A stretch of DNA of 64,000 nucleotides. It comes from Cruorifilaria tuberocauda (lineage: Eukaryota; Nematoda; Chromadorea; Rhabditida; Onchocercidae). The stretch is taken from NCBI GenBank assembly GCA_013365365.1, contig JABVXU010000006.1:186001-250000 (forward strand), read 5' to 3'. Below the pieces are notes generated by a model. That model saw only the letters and a program-made list of their open reading frames with translations. It ran no database searches and was not told the origin of the DNA. A program made the translations under genes and the position numbers. Positions 1-11,700 of this stretch are shown here, in pieces (the first letter of the stretch is position 1; the number at the start of each line of letters is the position of its first letter).

Positions 1-465
1 TTTACATTAGCTTTCTTCTCAATTTTCTTTTCTCTAAAAAACTTGTACAGTTTATGCTTCTGCTTCTTCCACTGTTCATATTGATTAATTTGCCTCTTAT
101 GACGTTATTTATTAGTAATTTACTTCCGATTATTTGTATGCGTATTTGTCGTTCAAATTGTTCTATTATATTTTTTCATAGTGAAACTGAAAGTGTGTAA
201 TAAATATTTTCTAGATGTTTTTGTTAAACGATTGTATCCGCAAGTAATCGGTAGAGTAGATTTGTTTGTGGCACCAACGAAATCATTTACCAAGATGAAA
301 AGATTAATGGCATGTCGAAAATAGGATATATTCGAGCGTTTTGTTTAGAGAATTATTTCTGCAGTGATAATTCTGAGTTCATATCTGTAGGTGGTATACT
401 GTTGCAGATCATTAAAGGGCGCATGCCATACTGAAGTAACAAATCATCTGGGTAATTTAGTCAAT
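1..465. other. 5' flank of the POLR3F gene, no gene seen
   Basis: AT-rich sequence with no convincing exon on either strand. A TTTAG acceptor-like site ends at about 460, five bases before the first ATG of the downstream gene. That would suit spliced-leader trans-splicing as used by nematodes, but this is inference only. The reading frame of the next gene stays open leftward to about 391 without another ATG. Confidence 0.5.
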
Positions 466-2251
466 ATGATCAAGCAAGAAGCTTGTACACCAGAGGCGGA
501 TGTTCTTGCTGTTTTGGCAAACAATGAGGATGGTTTAAATAACGAAGATCTGATGAAGCATACTGCGGGAATGGATGTCAAAGCGCGTGGGGAAGCAGTA
601 AATGCTTTGTTATCATCAGGTAAAATCGAAATGCTACCTGGTCATACACCTGGTGCATTTGTATTGCGTCTCAGAAAAGGTACACAAATTGCTGATGCTA
701 CACATGAAGAACAGCTGGTAAGCAGTCCTTCAATTTTAATCATTTTTTGTGTTGTTCTTATCTTTAAGTAACTAATGAGGATATATTAAAACGGCATTGA
801 TTTAACGGTCAGATAGTCAAGCTCATGATAGCTTTAATCCCTTAACGCCTCCATGTGCTTTGTTCGTTTCATATGGCGTGATATCTCCCGTATTTGCGCT
901 ATCGTAAGTTTTTCATCATTCAGTGCTTTCAGATCGATTTTTCATTTCTTATCTATTTAAACTTAAAATTAATTTATTGCAGATTTATTCACTAATTGAA
1001 GAATCGAGTAAAAAAGGTATTTGGATACGAGACATTCGTGATCGGACTGGTTTATCACAAACGCAAATGCGTAAAGTTTTGAAAGTATTAGAACAGCGCA
1101 AACTTGTTAAATCGATTAAAGTTTGTTATGAATTTTTTGATTTACCATTTTTTCATTTTGTATATTTAAAAAAGATTTATTACTACTAAATTTTTAATTA
1201 GATCCCATTCCGTTTGAGCGGAAGCTTTTTAAGAATACTTTAGTAGAAGCTTTCAAAAGAAAAGAATTCATCTATTCACCGTTTTTGGAATAATATGATA
1301 TATTCGAAAAATTGATCATTTCAATATAATAATCGTGTCAGTATTAAAAATATTGTGATACTAGAATGTGTTTCTCTTGATGGGAATATTGATTTCCAAA
1401 TATCTTCTAGTCGATGTGAAATTGCGTATTTTTCAGGCAGTAGGTACTACAAAAAAATGTTATATGTTGTATGATGTAGTAGCAGATGAATCTTTGACAG
1501 GTGGAACATTTTATTCAGATCAACAGCTGGATTCACAATTCGTCGAAACTCTGGCACATATTTGCGTGGCGATGTTGCAGGTGAACTTTTGTTATAGTTG
1601 TTTACGATGAATAGGTGAACCAACAACTTGATTTAAGTCAACTTCTAAGAATTGGTTAATTAACAGGCCTATCATTCCTTTTTTATTGGTTTTAAATCTA
1701 CTCCGGAAGTTTCGAAAACAGTTTGAGCAGCTCGAATTTTGTTGCAAAGTTTTTCAAGAAACTTTAAAAATTTAAATATTGATGCATCTTATTTTTCATT
1801 GTGGAAACTATGAAGATAGATTTTAATTATACATTAACGATTTTTTATTTGGTATACACTATCTGTAATTATATTTTTAATTTTGAAAGAAAAAAATAAA
1901 TTATAGAGCAAGCGAAAATTTTCTGAAGATAACCACAAAAATGATCCTGAGGCTGCTCGGGAATTTTCATTTGTTCGTTCCACCGAGGTAGCGCAATTTA
2001 TTCGCGAAAAAGGTGTTTGTCGTGTGCAACTAAATGTTGCGGATGTTGAAAGTATTCTCTCAGTAGCGGTGCTGGATGGTTTAATCGAGCGACGTTCAGA
2101 CGGTATGTATCGTGCCCTGACAACTAAAATAACTCGTTGTGCTTCGTCTTTTTGTCCTTGTATTCACTGTCCCATTGAAACTGATTGTAAACCAGGCCAT
2201 ATCATATCACCGCAGAACTGTGAATATTTCTCCAGGTGGTTAGGCTGGTAG
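466..2251 (+). CDS. POLR3F: DNA-directed RNA polymerase III subunit RPC6 (RPC34/RPC39 family)
   Basis: Subunit of the Pol III initiation subcomplex, which with RPC3 and RPC7 helps open promoters of tRNA and 5S genes. I read four exons, all joining in phase 0: 466-717, 983-1120, 1437-1580 and 1907-2251, giving about 292 residues (human 316). Residues 1-84 and 85-130 form tandem winged-helix domains, with the family signature KGIWIRDIRDRTGL near residue 95 and YMLYDV and LTGGTFYSDQ in exon 3. The C terminus carries cysteines spaced C-x2-C-x5-C-x10-C, the arrangement that binds a [4Fe-4S] cluster in human RPC39, then ends in a short aromatic tail (WLGW). ATG 466 is the first in frame and aligns well with the family N terminus. 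AATAAA signals lie at 2411 and 2487. Confidence 0.93.
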
Positions 2252-2410
2252 CAGGAATATATCAGATGAAGCGGTTTGGTGACTGGTGACTGCCAGAATC
2301 CTGTCTTATGCAACACATATCTCATGTTTAGGTCCGATATGTTTCGTGCTTTTATAATCCTGTTATATTTGAAAGTATTACTGGTTGTTTTTTGAATATC
2401 TATTATGAGA

Positions 2411-2492
2411 AATAAAACTTTCGCTTCTTTTGCATTCATTTGTTAAAAGTTTGTCTGATTCATAAAATTGCAGAAATTCTAAGTTTAATAAA
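2411..2492 (+). terminator. Candidate polyadenylation signals of POLR3F
   Basis: Two AATAAA hexamers, at 2411-2416 and 2487-2492, lie 160 and 236 bases after the POLR3F stop. Either could direct 3'-end cleavage. Which one is used cannot be seen. Confidence 0.45.
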
Positions 2493-3745
2493 TACATAAT
2501 TTGATTTCCTCACATCATTTGCCGTGATCTTTACCTTAAAGCTGCGTTATGCAGCAATAAATGCTCTTTTTTGCATTTAGTTCTATATTACATTTAGGTC
2601 TAGCATTTCAAAATACAAGTGAAATTAAGAAAATTATCACATTCATGGCAGGTGTCATTTTTACTGACCCAGACGAAGAGCTTTTCATTCGCAAGCAAAA
2701 TATGTCGTCTCGATGAGTGGTAAAGTTTAATTGGAGAGATATATGTTATAATGAAGAATTCTTGAACTCATTTCAGGACTCTGACGTAGAGTTTTGCAAC
2801 TCACTAAGCGAACATTTTTGCTTTTCTTCTTTTATTTTGGATTCGTTTAGTGTCTGAAAGAATTTTTCTAATCAAAATTGTTAGTTCAAGTTGGTCCTCC
2901 GATCTTTGATTTTTCTCTGTTCATTTCCAGTAATGAGAATCAAGTTTTTTGAGGATATATTTCTTTCCAGCATCAACTGAAATTTAGTAGCATATCAAAG
3001 ATTTAATAGAGGACCAATTTAGTTTTACTTTCCTACTGATCAAATTGATTGGAAAAAGTTCTAAAGCAAACTTCCTATTATTTTTTGAAATAAAATCCCT
3101 TAAAATCGAACACAATTTGTGCTCATTCTTGTCATTTGTGAAATTTCGAAATCCATATGCAGTCAACTCATTGAATTACACCAGATTGAAATTCTGGGAT
3201 CACTCATTCATTGCTATTTATTTCCCTTACGGATTTAAAACTTCTCTACATAACCTTCCTTTGACATCTGATTTTACTTTTTTTATTTTTCGAAAACACA
3301 TACATTAAAATAATAAGTTATTAGGCTATTTCGATGATGAGAAGGGATAGGCTAAAAAAGGAAAGAATTGTAGTTTTCATTATTGGTGATGATGATTGTC
3401 TTAGGGAAAATATATTATCGAAATTCGAATGGAATGTTATGTATGATGTATGATTTGATTAAATATTTTAAAATTATTGAAAAGCGATGATAGCAATCTG
3501 ATTGTTTACTCCAAAAGAATAAAAGCTTTAGAAATCGGGCATTGAAAGTGGTCAGGTGATGAAATGCTTCTAAAGGCATAGATTAGTTGTTATCAATGAC
3601 TAATTGATAAGATTGAAATACATTCGACAGTTGGAAAGTTAAGGATTCAAAAATCTCAAGAGTTACTCTATAGATGAAATATAAAGCAGAGAAATTGTTT
3701 AGCAACTGAATGAAACAATGATATAATGGGATATAGAATGCATGT

Positions 3746-3780
3746 GAGAGAGAGAGAGAGAGAAAGAGAAAGAAGAAAGC
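3746..3780 (+). repeat. GA-rich simple repeat
   Basis: Uninterrupted alternating GA for about 20 bases, followed by GAAA/GAAG variants, all purine. It is a simple-sequence tract upstream of the dystrophin gene. No function can be assigned. Confidence 0.8.
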
Positions 3781-3960
3781 CAAGTGAGATTATTGATATT
3801 TGGTGGAGTAAGAAGACTCTCGAGCTCAAAGCCTGAGGTGCTAAAAGAGAATTATAAGCGCAGAGCGGAATAAAAAGATGCCGAGGGAAGAACTAGAGAT
3901 TTGCTGAAGTAGTAATTTGTTTCTTCGCTTCATCCTCTCATTTGCCCTGATATTTTCATT

Positions 3961-4157
3961 CGTCCATCACTACTAACCACCCGTACCCGATCACCACCAT
4001 CACCGTTACTATCATCATATCAACATCACCACATCACTACACCACCATCAGCATCACCAACAACCGTCACCGCCAGTGCTACCGCTATCGCTACTACAAT
4101 TGTCACCTCACTTTGTTATCGCCACCGTTACCGTCACCATCATCGTTATTATTGGAT
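3961..4157 (+). repeat. Degenerate (ACC/ATC/ACT)n trinucleotide array
   Basis: Nearly 200 bases are dominated by imperfect ACC, ATC, ACT and CCG-type triplets, strikingly G-poor on this strand. It sits 130-320 bases upstream of the dystrophin ATG. It looks like an old, diverged trinucleotide microsatellite and has no splice-compatible connection to a gene. Confidence 0.7.
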
Positions 4158-4284
4158 TCCTTCCTATCAAAAGTATTGCGGTCAATAATTGCTCTCGCTG
4201 AATCTATCAATCTGCGTGGGTGTGTGCTGTATACATTCTCCAATTATTAGCAGATTTGTTATTTATGTACACATTTTGATATAA

Positions 4285-7200
4285 ATGCTCTTCTCAGGAA
4301 GTTCTTCAGCAAAAGTGAAAAAAGATGAGAAGAAGGAGAAGAAATTAGAAAAAGGTATCTTTTCAATCTATTCCATCTCCGTCTTTCATTTACAACTTCA
4401 TTAATTTATCAATTTATCATTCACTATCCTGCAATTGTTAACTTTTGTTTGCTTTAATTGAAAAAGCTTTTTCTAATTTAACAGTCGATTAATTATCATT
4501 CTTAATTGCGTAAGCTATGTAAGCCATTCTTCAGATTACCATATATCTTCTCGATCCACGCAGAGCTTTATTTCATATCATAATTTTAAAAATGCGTTGA
4601 GACAGTTAATTGATATTTTAATTAAAATTTTATCAGTTGAAAATCAAAGCATCTTTCGAAAAATAATAGTAATTTGTAAACTTTATTGTGCTCAGTTTTG
4701 ATGATTGAAAACAATTCATTACAGTAGGGAGTTCTTTTCGAGTAACTTTAGCCAAGTTATCTTAGTGAAAAACGAGGTATACCTCTACTACAGTATCGCT
4801 CTTCTATAATAAATTAGGAAATGGATTTGAAATGAAACGAATGGAGTGTTTAAAATGTTTTGATTTATTCGATTAGGCATTCTTATCAAAAGCGATGTTA
4901 CTTCTTTCTTCTGGAAATCAGATGAGGTATTCTTTTCATCGGAAGCATTCCTTTCGTTCTCAAATAGGCATTAAACTGTAAAGCATCCGAAGCAAATCCA
5001 CAATGTGTTAATATTGCTACTGCAAAGATATTCAACAAGTAAATAAGCCTTTAAAGAACTTAAGCAAAAATATTGATATTTAAAAATTAAATCTGTTTTT
5101 CATCTCTTTCACTCGAAAAGAGTAACTTCTTGAGAAGTATATCTTAACAGGATCAACTACAATAAGTAGTTGATTTTCACGAACTGCAAAATATCTTTTA
5201 ATTCTTTCTCCCTCTCTCTGTCTTTCTCTTTTTCGTGCGAGCATTTTTACAGCATATCATTGTTCAATTTTTTCTTTTGAATTAATGAAATTCAGTATCA
5301 TTAGTGTTGCAAAAAAATATATTTCTGTAGTTATTATTCCTTTCATAATCACCGATATTATCTTTATTCACTGATTTGATGAAATTGTTGACTCCAGTCT
5401 TAATCGATCTTATCTTTTCCCTCAGTTCCTTTAAACTTTCCAAGAGTCATTCTCTTCGGGCCATTATAATATCATTCAATTAACTCATTCCATTAAATGA
5501 TTACTTGAGAAATCAATGCAAATGTAGAAGAAATATAACAAAAAAAATTTGATTGAATCAAAAATTTATGTTTAATAGATCAAGAAACAGTTGTTTTCTT
5601 TTTCTCTGGAAACTTTAATTTGACGAATTGAAAAGTTCGAAATTTTAAGCCATCAGTTAAATCGATCATTAATTGATAGTTGGAAACTTGAATAGCATAA
5701 TGAAAATTTTTCAAATTTATTGAGTGAACAAAATTTGCCTAGCTTTGTTGGTATTACTTGAAAAATCATTCCGCAATTTAATTGCGTCACTATTACAAAT
5801 CTTATATTCTACTTAAGCAAGTTTTTGCATAGTCAGAATCAAATTTAAATTCCATATATTTTTCAGACTAATAAGCCGATGTTTCTTTTACTAAAAAAAT
5901 CAGTTCATTTCATATCACTCAGTTCTCGATTTTAAATAACGTTAATTGCATATGAATCATGCGCTGTCTGAGGAAAATTATGAATTTAAAAGTTACAAAT
6001 TTTTATTATCGACAAGCATTTGAAAAATTTTGAACCATTTCCTTAGATTAAAAAGGCAAAAAGATAAGAATTTAATTCGATAAGCTTATCGTTTCACGAA
6101 TGCTCAAGAGGGCTTCCGGGATTGTCCGATCATTCACTGCAATACTATTGAGTTTCCTGCTCGATTGCATGGACGAATTAGTTATCAATTGCCTTCTAAA
6201 GAAGTCTTAAAAAGGGAGAGTGATTGAATGGTACTAAATCAACCTTTTAATTCATCTTCGGACTAACACTGGAGGAGTTTTTCACAGCAATGAAATGCTA
6301 GAAAATGTTATTAGCAGTTTTCATTGTCTGCTTGACAGAAGTTGGATCGAAATAATTTTGAAATTTCATATAGGAATTACTTAAATATTATTGCAAAAAA
6401 GAGAAGGAAAGTGATTGAAGAAAATGATTTTCAGATGATCGGTACGATATCCAGGAAGCTGTATTTCTGCGTTGGGCAAACTCGTTGACTGGTGGAACGG
6501 TGAGAGAACTGAACGATATTTTCGATACGAAATTTTTATCTGTTTTTGTGCAACTTATCACCGGCGATTCATTCGTAAATTTTATGAATTTTTAATTTAA
6601 AATATAATTATTTTTGATGAGATTTTAATTCTGACTTTTCCGTCTGTTTCTCTTGATTCCAGACCAAAAGAAAGAGGTAGATCAGATCCGTAGAGAGTTA
6701 CATCCAGTCCACATTGAGATTGATATCGTTCGCTGGGTTGTACCGGACAACTGAAAATTCTGATAATATCTTTATATTAACATGCCAGATATCTGAAGGT
6801 TGATCATATCTCTATATTGGTATTTCAGGTAAGCTCGGGTTCTCGAATACAGGATATATCAAATGCGCTTCGGCTTGTCGACAGTGATGAACGTTTCAGT
6901 CAGATAAGCATCAGTGAACTTGCTGATGGAAATCCACGAACTGTATGTTTTGCTGTTTGGCAATTCATACAGATTTTTTGGAAAAGGTCAGTGCATGGTT
7001 ATATGAAAATTTAATTTTAATAAAAATTTTAAAACTTTTTTAAACATTTAACAAAAATTTATTAATTAAAATTTGTCTTCTTTTGAACGAGAATGATAAT
7101 ATAAATGATTATTGTAAGCTTTATTCTTTTTTGTGGTTTGAATTTCATTTTTATCTCAATTCAAGCGATCTCATAACTTTATCAAAGATAATTTTTATCG

Positions 7201-8757
7201 TGGACATATTACATCATTTCTCTCATCATTTTTAATAATTGCCTAGAAATTTTGCTAATTAATATAAAAAGTGTGAGTTAGCCTAACCTATGTTCATATT
7301 TATTACTTCTCATTTACTTCTGGGATGAATATCGTATTACTGCGAAAGACGGAAAAAAAAGGAAAAACTTTCAGTATAATCATAAATTTTTCAGTGATCA
7401 ATAGGAAATTTTTATTTCATATGGCTTGTATTTTAGTTGAATTAAATAATTTTATTGAATTTAAGATTTGCTCCTGCTGAAGTTCGAGATCATAAACTAG
7501 CTGAAGTGCTGAAAGATTGGTGTGTTGAACGAGCGCAAAGATTTGGAGTGCAAATTAGTGATTTCATCTCATCATGGCGAGATGGCTATGCCTTAAACGC
7601 CATCTTATTGTCTTACAAGTTAGTTTGTTTACATAATATTTAATAATGATGTATAATTCAATCCAGCTTCAAATATCAAACTCAAGTGGACTAAAGAAAA
7701 ATATAAGCAGTTTAAAATTTTATTTTATAAATTCTACAGATTTTGGGGAGAATTTCTTGGTAATAGAATTTGAGATACCTTTAATTTGTAATTTAAAACA
7801 GTTTGCAATTGTCATTAAATATAACTGAAAAAAAGGAGTAATCGGAATTTGGCGGCTAACTTCAAGGAGTAAGTAAAAAGGAATAAGTTTAGAACGAATT
7901 TTAGGATAAAATAAATTAGTAACTAAAAGAACTTCTATGGAGTAAACAGTTGACGGAGAATTTTCAACAGGATATATCCAATTATCTCAAAAATTTAATT
8001 AATTACGTTCTAGCTCAGAGCTATTCGATATGAATCAAATAAGTGATATGCGAGCGGTTGATCGCATCGAGCATGCAATGAGCCTGGTAGAACGAGATGT
8101 CAATACTCCGCGTCTTCTTCAACCAAAAGGTTCAGTTTCAGTTAAAAAGTTTCGTTCTATTGAAATTATAATCTATTATTTGAGCGATAATGATAGAATT
8201 CTGACTTATTATTTCAAACTTCAGAAATAAAATGGGATCTTTTGCTCTTTTTTCATAAATTACCTTCCATATGATTATTATTAAATGGAAAACAAGTACG
8301 ATATTCGCTTTACATTCCATACTATTTGTTTAATCAATTTCATTTAATTATTTTACAACTGATAAATGCAAATATTAAGCTAACCAAGAAAATTGAAAAA
8401 ATTCTGATGAGGAATTATTTTTCAGACTTTTCCAGCGAACATTTGGACATGAAAAGTGTCGTATGTTATTTGATGGTACTTTATCTCTCATTAACTAGAG
8501 TTCCATCACCGGAATCTCAATCTAAACCACAGCTACCTGATCAACCAACAGAATCAGTGGAATCTTCTAAAAGTCTACAAAGTCTGATGATAAATAACCA
8601 AAACAGTGTTGTAAAAAGCGACTCGCAATCTGTGATAGATTCAGTATTACCATTGGGAGAGACCGATCACACTGAGATGGAATATCCGATACAGAGTAAT
8701 GTCGAGAAACTTCCTTCCGCTTTAGCTTTCAGAAGACAATCACAGCAAACTGACGAG
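4285..8757 (+). other. dys-1: dys-1 segment 1: N terminus and CH1-CH2 actin-binding domain (exons 1-7)
   Basis: Exons: 4285-4354, 6435-6574, 6663-6676, 6834-6986, 7466-7618, 8014-8129, 8426-8757. Exon 1 encodes a lysine/glutamate-rich leader beginning [12 protein letters not shown]1 starts with [14 protein letters not shown] and contains DISNALRLV and [11 protein letters not shown]2 includes [13 protein letters not shown], the signature [12 protein letters not shown], and ELFDMNQI. Exon 7 closes CH2 with [14 protein letters not shown] and then runs into a serine/glutamine-rich linker. Exon 3 is only 14 bases and its phases (0 in, 2 out) restore the CH1 helix seen in other dystrophins. Confidence 0.9.
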
Positions 8758-11700
8758 GTTAGTTTGCCTCATTTTTAAGTTTATAATGTGCACATTTCAA
8801 AAAAATAGTTGTTGTAATGGAAAATGAGAACAGCTGAAAAATTCATAATTTTATCATGGTTTTACACCTGTTAATCTCATCAAAACTTCAAAGTTAGATT
8901 TAAGCATGAAATCATGAATGATTAGTAGTCAGTGGGCCAAAGTTTAATGGATTTGCTCTAATTTTGATAATAAAACAATCTCTAGTGTAATTTAATTACC
9001 ATTTTATATAAATACATTTTCATTTATTAGTTTTTGTTGTGTGTTTCTAAAATAGCGAAAGAAATAGATGTTGAATTTGAAGAAATAAAAGTTCCAGCTT
9101 CAAATCGGAGAAATATTTTCGAAAAAAGAAACCTTTGTGTGTGGTTCAATGAATGTTGCTTGAGACCCTAATCTGACATTCTTTGATGATGTGTCATTTT
9201 ATTCATTCAACCACTCTTTTCTTATTATTAATGCCATTTTGAAATTTTCCTGTCATTTTCTTGCCAAGGATCGAAATTTGGAAAGAGTTGATCAATCTCG
9301 ATGATTCCAATTTGTGAAACAAAATTTGGGACAATATGCGGAAGAAAATGAAAATAAAACAGATTTTTTCCAAAAATTTGCCTTAAAACGTTCAAAATTT
9401 ATAATTTCCAATTAACTACTTTTTATTTTAAGAGTAAAAAGTTAATCAGAAGATGAAATTTCGAAAATTTTGCTTATGTTTAATCAATTTAAATCAAATA
9501 TTTCGTTAAATAATCTGCTTTTTAATCTAAAAGCTTTTAAAATATATTTTTTGAAATAATTTCAATTTATAGCCAAGTTTTTCTCTTTGGGTTTGAAATT
9601 CCATCACCGCCTTTATTCCCTTTTCTGCTTTTCTCTCTTCTCCCGCAAAGTTTAATGCAATTCCATTGAAAGTTTTATCGTGTTTCTGCTTTCTATATAA
9701 TTCATAATCTTTTCTCTCCCATAATTATATTTTATGTTTCTGTAATCGTAAATTATTAAGTAAGATTAAACATTTTTTCTTTTGAGAATATCGAGACTCA
9801 ATCACGCAAGTCTTCCACATCAAGTCAGAAATCAGCTCGACGGCGTAAATTGACGGAAGAGACGGTTTTTGAGTTTGAAGAGTGTCTGGAACATGTTCTG
9901 GCATGGTTACTCGAAGCAGAAGAACAAACTAATTGTATGAAACCGATTGAAAACGACGATGTGAACTTTGATTTATCTTTTAATTTAATTTGTCATTTCA
10001 ATAATACCAAGGGATGTAAGATTCTCCCGATTTTGATTGATTTCTCTTAATATCCTTATTTTCTCGTTCAAATTTGCGAATGAAACAAAGAAAATAAATA
10101 TGGAAAAGCGATCAAGAAAATCACGGAATTTTGTGACTTCGAAATTTACAGGTGGAGCTAGTGAAAAGTTTATTCAAAGAGCATGAAATTTTTATGCAAT
10201 CATTGACGGAAAGTCAAGATGGTGTTGGTCGAGTACTGCATAGGTTTGTTGCTGACAGTTGCGCCATTTTGTTTGTTACTGAATTTGGAAATTTCAAGAA
10301 GATTGCAAATTGCGATGAGTGCAATAAATAAATTTGGCAAAAGAGCAGAATTTTTGACAACCAGTAAAAGCATTATCATAGGCCAAAACGATTGTTTACT
10401 TACGTTTTGAAAAATTCACGTAATCTAATCTGTCATGTATCGATTGGGAAGTACTTATTTAAAGTGATAAGTACTCATTTGTCCTTCTTTTTAGCGCTGA
10501 AAATTTCTATGTAATTTTCTGAAAAATTTTTATGCAATTATTTCTTTAAGGCGAGATTTTTGAAGTTTCTACTGCTTCGTAGTTTAGAAAAAATCTAATT
10601 TGAAGGGGTCAGCAATTGGTACAAAAAATGGAGGAAGAGGAAGCGACGGCAATTGTTTCTCAATTAATAGTAGTAAATGCGAAATGGGAACGGATTAGAG
10701 ATGCTGCAATGTCTCGACAAAATCAGCTTCAGCATTGTCTAAATACACTTCAAATTGAGCAAGTTGAATCAATTAGGTCAATTTTTCACTCAATTTACTT
10801 TTAAAAGTTTTTGTTACTTCTATAATTAATTTACAACCTAACGTTAATCAAGAAATACCGGTATTACTTTCCGGAAATTCATATTTCAGCGTTGATACCA
10901 TCATGCATAGAATTGATTTTCTTCATATCTTTACAACTTGTTCATGAAATATAAATTCTAAGTTTAAAAAATTGAAAATTTTGCAGCAGTCTATAAAATG
11001 TCGTTTGTTTAATGAATAAAATGCAAATGGAATTTCTACATTTATTTTTTTACAATTAACTTTTCACTTTGCATAAGTTGCAACAGTGCTGTGTTATAAT
11101 GTGACTTATTATTAAATTAAAATAATTTTTGGTAATTTTCTATTCATTTCCGATATTTCATTTTGCAGTAAAATTATTTTGGATTTTTAAAAAGAGAATT
11201 CTCTTCTTCAGAAAATGGTTAGATAGTATGGAAGAAGAAATCAAGAATGCATCACCTCTGACAATGAATCAAAATGAAATTGAACAGTTAATTGATGCTC
11301 ATGAAGCAGTTCAGGAACGCATTGAAAATGAACAAAAGGTAAGTTTCAACTGAACTATTAATTTATTGTGCGGAAATCTTCCCAAATAGAAGTAGACGAG
11401 ATTACAAGAAGTTAAAGAATAGAAATTTACAATAAATTATTATCTTTCTTATTGAATAGGAGAGATTTAGTAATTTTGGAGTGGTTGAAACTGGATTTAT
11501 TAACCACCTTTTCTTTCAATTGAGATATATAGCGATAGAAAAGATAAAGACATATAATACGGTAGAGATTGAACTAGCGATTGACCTTTAGTTACTATAT
11601 TTTATTCTCACTACAATATGCGGTATTTAAAGTGTTGGAGTAGCAATTAAATTCAAGTATAAGATATACAATTCTATACCAATTACAACTATAATTAGCA

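Larger units (their letters stand above)
2252..4284. other. Intergenic region between POLR3F and dystrophin
   Basis: About 2 kb with no supported coding region. Short open frames on both strands here lack splice-compatible partners or recognisable domains. It holds the probable 3' end of POLR3F, a GA tract near 3746 and a degenerate trinucleotide array near 3961-4157. A CAG acceptor-like site ends at 4253, 31 bases before the dystrophin ATG. The region presumably contains the dystrophin promoter, but no defined element could be recognised. Confidence 0.55.

Noticed and set aside
3045..3308. 87-codon plus-strand open frame between POLR3F and dystrophin
   Set aside because: Low-complexity phenylalanine/lysine/serine-rich translation with an overlapping minus-strand frame. 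No recognisable motif.
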